Shown here one piece after another: positions 1-6,232 of a stretch of 23,064 nt of DNA (positions within the stretch are counted from its first letter, which is position 1; the number at the start of each line of letters is the position of its first letter). Below the pieces are notes generated by a model. The model was given only the letters and a program-made list of their open reading frames with translations, was not told the DNA's origin and searched no databases. Made by a program: the position numbers and the translations under genes. Source of the DNA: an uncultured Campylobacter sp. (lineage in GTDB: Bacteria; Campylobacterota; Campylobacteria; Campylobacterales; Campylobacteraceae); contig CAKVDW010000021.1 in assembly GCA_934728065.1 (NCBI GenBank), positions 1-23,064 on the forward strand, given 5' to 3'.

Positions 1-106
1 AAAAACAAAAAAAGTTTAAAGAAAAGAAAAACAAAAAAAGTTTAAAGAAAAGAAAAACAAAAAAAGTTTAAAGAAAAGAAAAACAAAAAAAGTTTAAAGA
101 AAAAAG
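1..106. repeat. 26-bp A-rich tandem repeat, about four copies, array cut by the window edge
   Basis: Four consecutive units of 26 bp start at 1, 27, 53 and 79. Each unit is an A-rich block with one C, then GTTTAAAG, then AAAAG. The first three copies are identical and the fourth has two extra A near its end. From about 107 to 197 the same A/G/GTTTAAA words continue without a clear period. The first copy begins at base 1, so the array probably continues outside the window. No open reading frame of note crosses it. Read on the minus strand, the direction of the flagellin gene, it is a pyrimidine-rich T/C tract. Function unknown. Confidence 0.9.
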
Positions 107-197
107 AGAAACAAAAAGAAAAAGTTAAAAATTAAAAAAAAGCAAAAAGAAAAAAATTAAAGAAACAAAAAAAGAAATCAAAAACAAAAAAAGTTTA

Positions 198-221
198 AAA
201 AGTCCAGCAAGCTGGGCTTTT
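198..221 (-). terminator. Intrinsic terminator, probably of the flagellin mRNA
   Basis: The sequence AAAAGTCCAGC-AA-GCTGGGCTTTT folds into a stem of about 11 bp with one G-T wobble. On the minus strand the stem is followed by TTTTTAAACTTTTTTTG, a good U-tract. It is the first convincing terminator after the flagellin stop codon, about 260 nt downstream. It may work in both directions. Confidence 0.65.
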
Positions 222-479
222 GTGTTTAAGATTTGTGCTTAAGATGTGCATTTAAGCTTATTCTTAAAATTTTATTTTAAATAAGAAATTTTATTCTTAA
301 AATTTTATTTAAAGTTTGTGTTTAAGCTTATTTTTAAGATTTTAGTTTAAGATTTGTGTTTGGATTTGTTCTTAAGCTTGTCTTTAAGGATTTTGCTTAA
401 AAACTTATGCTTAAGAACTTCTTAAGGACTTGCGCTTAAGAGCTTGTCCTTAAGATTTGCTTAAGAGTTACTGTAAGAA
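222..479 (-). repeat. Degenerate 12-14-nt CTTAAG repeat forming the flagellin 3' UTR
   Basis: Read on the minus strand from the flagellin stop codon, the sequence is a chain of loosely related units of about 12-14 nt, roughly CTTAAGCACAAAT, with well over ten units. There are at least seven exact CTTAAG palindromes here and one more inside the last codons of the gene. Units become more AT-rich with distance from the gene. No tRNA, promoter or ORF was recognised in this stretch. It ends at the hairpin terminator. Confidence 0.75.
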
Positions 480-491
480 CTACTGTAAGAG
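468..491 (-). repeat. 12-bp tandem duplication spanning the flagellin stop codon
   Basis: On the minus strand CTCTTACAGTAG (491-480), which encodes Leu-Leu-Gln-stop, is followed at once by TTCTTACAGTAA (479-468), which would encode Phe-Leu-Gln-stop in the same frame. The two 12-mers differ at two positions. The next bases lead into the CTTAAG repeats, so the downstream repeat may have grown from the gene's own 3' end. Confidence 0.85.
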
Positions 492-2285
492 TCTTAAGAC
501 ATATTGAGTTGAAGCGTTTGATTGCGCTAGAGCGTAAGCACCACTTTGAGCAAGTATGCTTGACTTAGAGTAGTTTGCGCTCTCAGAAGCAAAATCCACA
601 TCACGAATCACACTTTCAGCAGCCTTAAGATTAACTTGAGTAACGCTGATGTTGTTGATGGTTTTGTCGATTTGTTGTTGAACAGAACCTATGTCAGCTC
701 TTAGTTGGTCGAGGTTGAGTATAGCCGTTTCAGCCACATCCATAACCGCCATAGCACCCTTAAGTGTCGTTACACCAGCGGTTTTGTTTAAAAGCTGCAC
801 ATTTGCACTTGCTCTACCTGAACTGCCTACTACCTGAGTAACTTGAACGACAGAGGTTGCAAAAGCACCAAAATCAGCATTTTTAAAGATACCCTCTACT
901 GAAGCTAGACCCAGATTTCTTGATGAGACAAATTCAGAGTCAAATAAGGCAGCCCAACTTCTATACTGACCAACTGCACTTCCATAATCAGCAAAGCCTT
1001 GAAGTTGAGATACACCAACAGCACCAAAAAGAGCTGACAAACCTGCGGAACCACTTATACCACCTGAAAGCACCCCATTGATGAATATTTTACCAAATCT
1101 GTCTCCATTCATACCCATAGCATCACCAGCATAAGCAGAGGTTAAAGCCTTAGTTTCTCTTAAACTCATAGAGTATTGAGAAATCACACTTGCACCGCCA
1201 AAGCCTATCATACCAGCACCACTTACACCTACACCACGATTTACACCACCAGAAAGAAGTATGTCTTGTCCGTTGTTTTTCACTAAAGAAAGTCGTCCAA
1301 AGTTGCTATACATAGTAGAAGCAACCCCAGAACCAGCACCTATACTTCCTGTGATATAAACAGCCCTGCCCTCAGTAGAGGTCATCACCAAACGACCGTT
1401 AGCATCTATGCTCGCGCTTACGCCTGTGGTGTCTTTAACGGCGTTGATGGCTGAGATTAAGGCACCGTTTTGGTCATTGGCTTGATAATCGATACGACCG
1501 ATATTTACACCGTTAATGGCAAAGGCATCAGTGGTGTTACCAGCCTTAATCGCCCAAACACCTGTGGTGGTTACATTGTAAGAAGCCCTAATACCTGTTT
1601 TATCGGAGTTTCTGTTGATTTCTTCAGTCAAGGCGCCAAGCCCTGTATTTACGCTGTAAGAAATTTTTACTTCGTTGAATTTAAAATCAGATATACCGTT
1701 GTAGTTTTTAACGGTAAGTTGGACTGTGTTAGCAGCGGTGATTTTGTTGCCTGTTTCAAACCTTGAAACACCTATTTTAGAACTTTGAGTTGAACCGATA
1801 GAAGCCTTAACAACTTGGTTAGAGCTTACGCCGATTTGAAACTCTTGGTTAGAAAAACCCCCACTTAAAAGCTGTTTGCCGTTAAATGAAGTGGTGTTAG
1901 CGATGTTGTCAAGCTCCTCCATCAAGCGGTTGATGTCAGCTTGAAGCATATTTCTTGTTTTTGTGGATTGACCGTCTTGAGCTGCTGCAGTTGCCTTAGT
2001 CTTGATAGCATCAAGAATTTTAATCTGCTCGTCCATAGCCTTGTCAGCTGTGAGCATAAGCGAGTTAGCTTGGTTACCATTGCTGATAGCCTCACCCAAA
2101 GTTGATGCTTGTGTTTTAAGTTGGTCAGCAATAGCAAGACCAGAAGCATCGTCCTTTGCTGCGTTGATTCTAAGACCTGAAGAAAGTCTTTCCAAAGAAG
2201 TGTTCAAACTCCCTGTGTTGAGAGTTGTAGCGACCACGCCGTTAAGCGCGGCAACATTCGTATTTATACGAAATCCTGAAGCCAT
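480..2285 (-). CDS. fla: Flagellin, major filament protein (FlaA/FlaB type)
   Basis: Structural subunit of the flagellar filament, exported by the flagellar type III system. The protein has 601 residues. The N-terminal D0/D1 region (about 1-170) carries the conserved words [19 protein letters not shown] and ADKAMDEQ and the stretch around [20 protein letters not shown] variable surface-exposed centre follows (about 175-500). The C-terminal D1/D0 region (about 505-601) has [40 protein letters not shown] and the terminal LLQ. The start ATG (2285-2283) lies 6 nt behind AAAGGA. A sigma-28 promoter lies upstream. Flagellins are often 570-580 residues in C. jejuni, so this one is slightly long. Campylobacter often has flaA and flaB in tandem, but the bases downstream are non-coding repeats, so this copy stands alone on that side. 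Whether it is flaA or flaB cannot be decided. Confidence 0.97.
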   Translation of the reverse strand: MASGFRINTNVAALNGVVATTLNTGSLNTSLERLSSGLRINAAKDDASGLAIADQLKTQASTLGEAISNGNQANSLMLTADKAMDEQIKILDAIKTKATAAAQDGQSTKTRNMLQADINRLMEELDNIANTTSFNGKQLLSGGFSNQEFQIGVSSNQVVKASIGSTQSSKIGVSRFETGNKITAANTVQLTVKNYNGISDFKFNEVKISYSVNTGLGALTEEINRNSDKTGIRASYNVTTTGVWAIKAGNTTDAFAINGVNIGRIDYQANDQNGALISAINAVKDTTGVSASIDANGRLVMTSTEGRAVYITGSIGAGSGVASTMYSNFGRLSLVKNNGQDILLSGGVNRGVGVSGAGMIGFGGASVISQYSMSLRETKALTSAYAGDAMGMNGDRFGKIFINGVLSGGISGSAGLSALFGAVGVSQLQGFADYGSAVGQYRSWAALFDSEFVSSRNLGLASVEGIFKNADFGAFATSVVQVTQVVGSSGRASANVQLLNKTAGVTTLKGAMAVMDVAETAILNLDQLRADIGSVQQQIDKTINNISVTQVNLKAAESVIRDVDFASESANYSKSSILAQSGAYALAQSNASTQYVLRLLQ

Positions 2286-2307
2286 TTTGCATCCTTTCAG
2301 ATAAAAT

Positions 2308-2327
2308 CAACGATATCCTTATCGTTG
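2308..2327 (-). promoter_or_regulatory. Leader hairpin with GGA loop, candidate CsrA site in the flagellin mRNA
   Basis: A perfect 8-bp stem, CAACGATA and TATCGTTG, encloses the 4-nt loop AGGA on the mRNA strand. It starts only a few nt after the predicted transcription start and ends 22 nt before the ATG. A second AAGGAT lies in the ribosome-binding site (2292-2297). Hairpin-presented GGA plus a GGA in the Shine-Dalgarno region is the classic CsrA target layout. The flaA leader is an established CsrA target in C. jejuni, controlled through FliW. That this copy binds CsrA is inferred. Confidence 0.6.
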
Positions 2328-2335
2328 TTAATGCT

Positions 2336-2362
2336 AAATCGAATTTTTTGCTAAAAAGTTTA
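2336..2362 (-). promoter_or_regulatory. Sigma-28 (FliA) promoter of the flagellin gene
   Basis: On the minus strand TAAACTTT (2362-2355) is separated by exactly 11 nt from TTCGATTT (2343-2336). This fits the enterobacterial FliA layout TAAAGTTT-N11-GCCGATAA and the CGAT core of Campylobacter FliA promoters. Transcription would start near 2329, giving a leader of about 44 nt. Confidence 0.75.
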
Positions 2363-2451
2363 TAGTTTTTGGGGAAATTTTTTAAAAAATTTACTCGGTA
2401 TGATGAAAGTTTGGAATTTTTGTCAAATTTACTTTGTCATATCGACTTGCT

Positions 2452-2499
2452 TTGTCATATAAAATTATCATACTGAAGTGCTGTTTTCTTTGTCATACT
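2452..2499. repeat. 48-bp direct repeat, copy 1 (copy 2 at 2778-2825)
   Basis: The 48 bases at 2452-2499 recur at 2778-2825 with a single mismatch (ATCATAC against GTCATAC). Both begin TTGTCATATAAAATT, contain CTGAAGTGCTGTTTTC and end TTTGTCATACT. The near identity over 48 bp, 326 bp apart, indicates a fairly recent local duplication inside the palindromic-repeat cluster. Confidence 0.9.
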
Positions 2500-2528
2500 T
2501 ATAAAATTGTCATACTGACTTCTTTGTT

Positions 2529-2865
2529 GTCATACTGAGCGCAGCGAAGTATCCAAAAACTCTTTTTCTTGTCATACTGAGCTTTCGCAAGAAAGCGAAG
2601 TATCCATAAGTGCAAAGTATGTCTTAATATTTCTTTGTGGATATTTCGCTAACGCTCAATATGACAAGAGAAAATAACTCAATATGACAAATGACAGCAA
2701 AGAGATTTTTCGCTACACTCAAAATGACAAGGTAAAGGCATCTCAAAATGACAAAGCCTTTGTCATTTTGACTTGTCTTGTCATATAAAATTGTCATACT
2801 GAAGTGCTGTTTTCTTTGTCATACTGATTTTACTTGTCATACTGAGGCTTTAGCCGAAGTATCCA
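2529..2865. repeat. Cluster of five REP-like palindromic elements
   Basis: The consensus is about TTGTCATACTGAG, a short self-complementary centre, then CGAAGTATCCA. Copies are at 2529-2555 (plus, centre GCGCAGC), 2571-2606 (plus, centre GCTTTC-GCAA-GAAAGC), 2638-2666 (minus), 2702-2730 (minus, more diverged) and 2836-2865 (plus, centre GGCT-TT-AGCC). Centre sequences differ while base pairing is kept, which points to selection for a hairpin or to transposition of a palindromic unit. Similar GTCATnCTGAGCG-AAGCGAAG elements occur in many unrelated bacterial genomes. Confidence 0.8.
2743..2771. repeat. Perfect 14-bp inverted repeat with 1-nt spacer
   Basis: TCAAAATGACAAAG (2743-2756) is followed by one C and then CTTTGTCATTTTGA (2758-2771), a perfect inverted copy. 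It is a head-to-head junction of two half elements of the same TTGTCAT family and may form a cruciform or mark a rearrangement point. Confidence 0.85.
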
Positions 2866-3036
2866 TAAATTTAAAGCGTGTCTAAAATTCTTTGGAATTT
2901 AGCAAAGAAGCAAAAGCCGTCTTTTATGGCTTTTTGCGTGAGTAAATTTAAGGGCAGTGGGGCAAATAAATTTCGTGGTTTTTGTGAAATTTATGCAAAA
3001 TTAAGCCCAAAAACGCAAAAATTCACTTTTTTGGGG

Positions 3037-3042
3037 TAAAAT
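3037..3042 (+). promoter_or_regulatory. Sigma-70 -10 element of the tRNA-Leu remnant and magIII-thiD genes
   Basis: TAAAAT follows CTTTTTTGGGG, the T-rich run plus G that replaces a -35 box in Campylobacter. It lies 26 nt before the tRNA-like sequence, a normal distance for a tRNA promoter. The same transcript would run on into the glycosylase gene at 3160. Confidence 0.5.
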
Positions 3043-3068
3043 TCAGCTTGATTTATTAAGTGCTAAAT

Positions 3069-3137
3069 GCGGTCGTGGTGAAATGGCAGACACGCTACTT
3101 TCAGGCGGTAGCGATTTAAGTTTTACTGACCACACCA
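3069..3137 (+). pseudogene. tRNA-Leu(CAG) remnant lacking the T-arm
   Basis: The 5' part is a normal class II tRNA-Leu. The acceptor strand is GCGGTCG (3069-3075) and the D-arm is GTG...CAC. The anticodon arm is CTACT-TTCAGGC-GGTAG (3095-3111) with anticodon CAG. A variable-arm-like stretch follows. Instead of GGTTCGAnnCC it then goes directly to TGACCAC-ACCA (3127-3137). That segment can still pair with the acceptor strand, with one C-A mismatch and one G-T wobble. The total is 69 nt against about 85 for tRNA-Leu, so about 17 nt, the size of a whole T-arm, are missing. It should not be a working tRNA. tRNA-Leu(UAG) elsewhere could read CUG codons. Confidence 0.75.
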
Positions 3138-3159
3138 ACTCCACAAATAAAGGAATATA

Positions 3160-3939
3160 ATGAACGGGGCGGACATTTTTAAGTTTTTGTGCGGCTTAAA
3201 ACTTGAATTTAGCGAGTTTGACTGGCTGGAAAATCGGGGTTTAAGCGAGTTTGAGCTTTTAATCTCCGTGATTTTAACGCAAAATACAAGCTGGAACAAT
3301 GTCTTAAAGGCATTAGATAATGTTAGGATAGCGAAAATTCAAAGCCTTGAAGCACTCAACGCACTTGAAACGCAGCAAATAGCCACACTCATCAAACCAA
3401 GTGGCTTTTACAACCAAAAGGCAAAGCGGCTCAAAGGCTTTGTGGGCGCACTTTTTAGTGAGTTTGGCGATATGAGCGAATTTAAGGCGCGAGTCAGCAG
3501 GCAGTGGCTTTTAAATGTCAAGGGGCTGGGCTTTGAGAGTGCGGACAGCATTTTAAACTACCTGTGTCAAAGGGAAATTCTCGTGGTAGATAGCTACACA
3601 AACCGCCTTGCAATTGCGCTTGGCTATGAATTTGAAAGCTATGATGAGTTAAGAGAGTTTTTTCAAAGCGGCATTGAAAGCGAACAAGAGGCTATAAATG
3701 CGTGCTTGGGTGAGTTTTTTAAGGGCAGAAATACCATTTTTACGGACGAAAACGGCGAAAATTCAAGCACAAAGAGCAAAAATTTGAATTTAAACAGCAT
3801 AAATTCACGCCCAAATTTAGCCCTTTATGAGCTTTATCAAATTTTTCACGCCCAAATCATCGCCTTTGGCAAGGCTTATTTTAAGGGCAAAGCCTTAAAT
3901 GATGAGGGAAAAAGGGTTTTGGCAAAACTTAAAGAATAG
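3160..3939 (+). CDS. magIII: 3-methyladenine DNA glycosylase of the MagIII / endonuclease III superfamily
   Basis: Base-excision repair enzyme that removes alkylated bases such as 3-methyladenine. The 259-residue protein has the HhH-GPD fold. The substrate-side helix carries ILTQNTSWNNV (38-48). The helix-hairpin-helix is VKGLGFESADSILNY (120-134), followed by the catalytic Asp in LVVDSYTNR (Asp144). There is no C-terminal four-Cys cluster, unlike endonuclease III. This fits the Helicobacter MagIII subfamily, as do the YDELREFF segment and the C-terminal LYQIFHAQIIAFGKAYFKGK. A polar low-complexity insert sits at about 195-220. The ATG is preceded by AAAGGA with 5 nt spacing. The gene starts 22 nt after the tRNA remnant and lies 244 nt before thiD. 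The substrate is inferred from the family; a plain Nth-like role is the alternative. Confidence 0.85.
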   Translation: MNGADIFKFLCGLKLEFSEFDWLENRGLSEFELLISVILTQNTSWNNVLKALDNVRIAKIQSLEALNALETQQIATLIKPSGFYNQKAKRLKGFVGALFSEFGDMSEFKARVSRQWLLNVKGLGFESADSILNYLCQREILVVDSYTNRLAIALGYEFESYDELREFFQSGIESEQEAINACLGEFFKGRNTIFTDENGENSSTKSKNLNLNSINSRPNLALYELYQIFHAQIIAFGKAYFKGKALNDEGKRVLAKLKE

Positions 3940-3958
3940 AATTTGATTTTAATTCTTT
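3931..3958 (+). terminator. Weak hairpin at the end of the glycosylase gene
   Basis: AAAGAAT and ATTCTTT form a 7-bp stem around a 14-nt loop that contains the stop codon TAG. There is no proper U-run after it. The 244-nt gap up to thiD (3940-4183) otherwise shows only possible -10 boxes, such as TGGTAAGAT at 4135-4143. I saw no TPP riboswitch. Confidence 0.25.
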
Positions 3959-4183
3959 GAGTTTGCTTTTGTTTGCGATTTTTTCTAAATCCTTGCCAAA
4001 GATGAAACAAGCCTTTATCTTGCCATTTTTGCACGCTTTGGGTTGCAATATTTGTTGCTATATCCTGTAAGATTTTTAAATTCACAAAAAATTAAATTTA
4101 AACTTTATTATGATAAAAAAGCTAAAATTTTGCTTGGTAAGATTAGAAAAAGTAAAAACCAAAAATTTGAAAAAGGATACGCG

Positions 4184-4996
4184 ATGAAAGCGATAGGTTC
4201 AAATTTAACGCCGATTTTAAGCATAGCTGGGAGTGATTGTAGTGGCGGGGCTGGAATTCAGGCAGATTTAAAGACATTTAGCGCGCATAAGCTCTTTGGA
4301 ATGAGCATTATCGTAAGTGTAGTGGCTGAAAACACCGCACGCGTCATCTCTTGCTTTGACATATCAGCGCAAAGTGTCGATGAACAAATGCTTGCCGTCT
4401 TTGAGGACATAGTGCCAAAGGCTACTAAAATAGGAATGCTCCCTTCAAAAGAGCTTATGGCGTGCATTGCACAGAATTTAAGGCGTTTTAAGCCCGAAAA
4501 TGTCGTCATCGACCCTGTAATGTTTGCCAAAAACGGCTACGCGCTAATGCCTCCGCAAAATTGCGAATTCTTTGCTCAAACTATGCTTGAATTTGCCGAC
4601 ATTCTCACGCCAAATATCCCTGAGGCTGAGTTTTTGTGCGGTTTTGAGATAAAAGACGAAAACGCGATGATAAAGGCGGCAAAAGCCCTTTGTCAAAAGG
4701 GCGCAAAAGCCGTGCTGCTTAAAGGCGGACACCGCAAGGACAATGCAAATGACATTTTTTTTGACGGACAAGAGATACATTTGCTCGAAAGCAAGCGCAT
4801 AGACACCAAAAACACGCACGGCACGGGCTGCACGCTAAGCTCTGCCATCGCTTCAAACCTAGCACTTGGCAAGGACAAACTCAGCGCGGTTAAAGCCGCA
4901 AAAGAGTATGTATTTGGGGCGATTTTGCACTCTTTGAGTCTTGGCAAGGGCTGTGGTCCTACAAATCACTTTTATAAATTCCTAAAAAATGATTGA
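4184..4996 (+). CDS. thiD: Hydroxymethylpyrimidine / phosphomethylpyrimidine kinase
   Basis: Phosphorylates HMP and HMP-phosphate to HMP-PP, the pyrimidine half of thiamine. The 270 residues show the ribokinase-like fold. SIAGSDCSGGAGIQADLKTF is near residue 13, VIDPVM in the middle, LTPNIPEAEFL binds substrate, and NTHGTGCTLSSAIAS is the nucleotide and anion-hole motif. The frame is open 141 nt further upstream to 4043. I chose the ATG at 4184 because AAAAAGGA precedes it and family proteins begin here; the upstream part is Lys-rich and unlike ThiD. The gene overlaps thiE by 8 nt. It forms an operon with thiE and hemD. No TPP riboswitch was recognised upstream. Confidence 0.95.
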   Translation: MKAIGSNLTPILSIAGSDCSGGAGIQADLKTFSAHKLFGMSIIVSVVAENTARVISCFDISAQSVDEQMLAVFEDIVPKATKIGMLPSKELMACIAQNLRRFKPENVVIDPVMFAKNGYALMPPQNCEFFAQTMLEFADILTPNIPEAEFLCGFEIKDENAMIKAAKALCQKGAKAVLLKGGHRKDNANDIFFDGQEIHLLESKRIDTKNTHGTGCTLSSAIASNLALGKDKLSAVKAAKEYVFGAILHSLSLGKGCGPTNHFYKFLKND

Positions 4997-5597
4997 TTTA
5001 AGCCTTTATCTTGTCGCAAGTCGTGGAAATTTAGATGATGAGAGCTTTTTAAATCTCGTCAAATCCGCCATAAAAGGCGGTGTGAGCGTGGTGCAACTGC
5101 GCGAAAAAGCCTTAAATTCACGCGAATTTTACGCTTTGGCTTTAAGGCTCAAAGGCTTGTGCGATGAGTTTCAAACACCCCTAATCATCAACGACAGAAT
5201 GGACATCGCCCTAGCTATAAACGCGGCGGGCGTGCATTTGGGGCAAGAGGATTTGCCTGTAAGCGTGGTTAGAGCGATTTTGGGTGAGAATAAAATCATA
5301 GGTTTGAGCGCAAAAACCCTTTCTCAGCTTGAAAACACAAGCGGGGCGGATTATGTAGGCTGTGGAGCGGTGTTTAAAAGCCCTACAAAAGATAGCTCTA
5401 TCATCGGCATAGATGAGCTTAACGCACTTTGCGAGAAAAGCAAATTGCCTGTGGTAGCCATAGGCGGAATTTGCGAAAAAAACATTGCCTTGCTAAAATC
5501 CTGCAAAATCGCTGGTGTAGCGGTGTCAAGTGCCATCTTAAACGCACCAAATCCTTACCAAGCAAGCCTTTTGTTAAAAGAAAATTTAAAAGGATGA
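4989..5597 (+). CDS. thiE: Thiamine-phosphate synthase
   Basis: Joins HMP-PP (the ThiD product) with the thiazole phosphate to give thiamine monophosphate. The 202-residue TIM-barrel protein has the family words VVQLREK (about 34-40), LIINDRMDIAL, GVHLGQEDLP, a phosphate-binding YVGCGAVFKSPTK, and VVAIGGI near the C-terminal third. The start ATG lies inside the end of thiD (ATGATTGA, 8-nt overlap), so translation is probably coupled. Its stop overlaps the ATG series of hemD. Length is normal for the family. Confidence 0.95.
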   Translation: MIDLSLYLVASRGNLDDESFLNLVKSAIKGGVSVVQLREKALNSREFYALALRLKGLCDEFQTPLIINDRMDIALAINAAGVHLGQEDLPVSVVRAILGENKIIGLSAKTLSQLENTSGADYVGCGAVFKSPTKDSSIIGIDELNALCEKSKLPVVAIGGICEKNIALLKSCKIAGVAVSSAILNAPNPYQASLLLKENLKG

Positions 5598-5599
5598 TG

Positions 5600-6232
5600 A
5601 TGATTTATCTTGTAGGCAAAGAACGGTTTATCGGTGTAAAAAATATCATTTTAAACAAAATACTTTTTTTTGATTTTTCTGTGAATTTAGATGAATATCA
5701 AGCCTTGATAGTGAGTTCAAAAAATGCTCTTAGAGCGTTAAAACGCAGTAAAAATAAACTCAAGCTTGATTTGAGCTTATATGTTGTGGGAAAAGAAAGC
5801 GCAAACTATGCCAAAGCGTTAGGCTTTACAAATATAAAAATTCCACCAAAAGCCTATGGAAAAGACTTGGTAAAAGCCTTTAAAGAGGAATTAAAGGGCA
5901 AAAAATGCCTTTATCTTAGAGCCAAAGAAATCGCTTCAAATTTAGATGAAAAGCTGGTAGATTCTGGGGCGATTTTAGAGCAGATTATAGTCTATGAAAA
6001 CGCTTACACTCCACCGTCTTTACCCATAAAACTTGAAAGACCTGCTGTTATTATATTTACTGCTCCTTCAAGCATAAAAAACTTTCTTAAAAACTTTCGT
6101 ATAGACAAAAAGGATAAAATCGTAGTGATTGGCAAAACCACAGCAGCAGCTTTAAATCAAAAGAAAAATATTTTTATGCCGACAGAACAAAGTATAAAAG
6201 CTTGTGTGGATTTGGCAAGAGCTTTGGCGTGA
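5600..6232 (+). CDS. hemD: Uroporphyrinogen-III synthase
   Basis: Closes hydroxymethylbilane to uroporphyrinogen III in haem and sirohaem synthesis. HemD is poorly conserved. The call rests on the two-lobed layout of about 210 residues with the typical segments ALIVSSKNALRAL, LYVVGKESANYAKALGF, KKCLYLRAKEIASNLDEKL, QIIVYENAY, VIIFTAPSSIKNFL and IVVIGKTTAAAL. Three ATG codons follow each other at 5594, 5597 and 5600. The third has the best spacing from AAAAGG, and the first forms an ATGA overlap with thiE. The reading frame stays open further upstream, but only inside thiE. The stop codon abuts the stop of the convergent csoR gene with no base between. The thiD-thiE-hemD order also occurs in C. 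jejuni as far as I remember. Confidence 0.85.
   Translation: MIYLVGKERFIGVKNIILNKILFFDFSVNLDEYQALIVSSKNALRALKRSKNKLKLDLSLYVVGKESANYAKALGFTNIKIPPKAYGKDLVKAFKEELKGKKCLYLRAKEIASNLDEKLVDSGAILEQIIVYENAYTPPSLPIKLERPAVIIFTAPSSIKNFLKNFRIDKKDKIVVIGKTTAAALNQKKNIFMPTEQSIKACVDLARALA

Larger units (their letters stand above)
2363..3036. other. Gene-free repeat-rich intergenic region
   Basis: No plausible gene was seen on either strand in this stretch of about 670 nt. It is dominated by fragments built on TTGTCATACTGA and its complement TCAGTATGACAA or TCAAAATGACAA, in both orientations. The full palindromic units and the longer direct repeat are listed separately. The last part (about 2880-3036) has no repeat and leads into a tRNA promoter. 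Confidence 0.8.

Noticed and set aside
1..106. Regular repeats considered as a CRISPR array
   Set aside because: The 26-bp units touch each other with no unique spacers, and no cas gene is in the window.
1470..1766. 98-codon open frame on the plus strand inside the flagellin gene
   Set aside because: It is antisense to the well-supported flagellin, has no ribosome-binding site and no recognisable domain.
2452..2865. Repeated TTGTCATACTGA elements considered as CRISPR or as an insertion sequence
   Set aside because: Spacing is irregular, orientation is mixed, spacer-like parts are repeats themselves, and no transposase frame is present.
3876..4085. Minus-strand open frame of 69 codons across the end of the glycosylase gene and the gap before thiD
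   Set aside because: It starts at GTG without a ribosome-binding site, is Lys/Gln-rich with no domain, and half of it is antisense to a real gene.
3940..4183. TPP riboswitch before thiD
   Set aside because: The conserved CUGAGA and the downstream thi-box core could not be found, and no terminator-like switch structure is visible.
4043..4183. N-terminal extension of ThiD
   Set aside because: The extra 47 residues are Lys-rich and unlike ThiD, whereas the inner ATG at 4184 has a good ribosome-binding site and a family-like N-terminus.
5429..5599. HemD start inside thiE
   Set aside because: The upstream codons are a shifted reading of thiE. The ATG cluster at 5594-5602 with AAAAGG fits the family's N-terminus.
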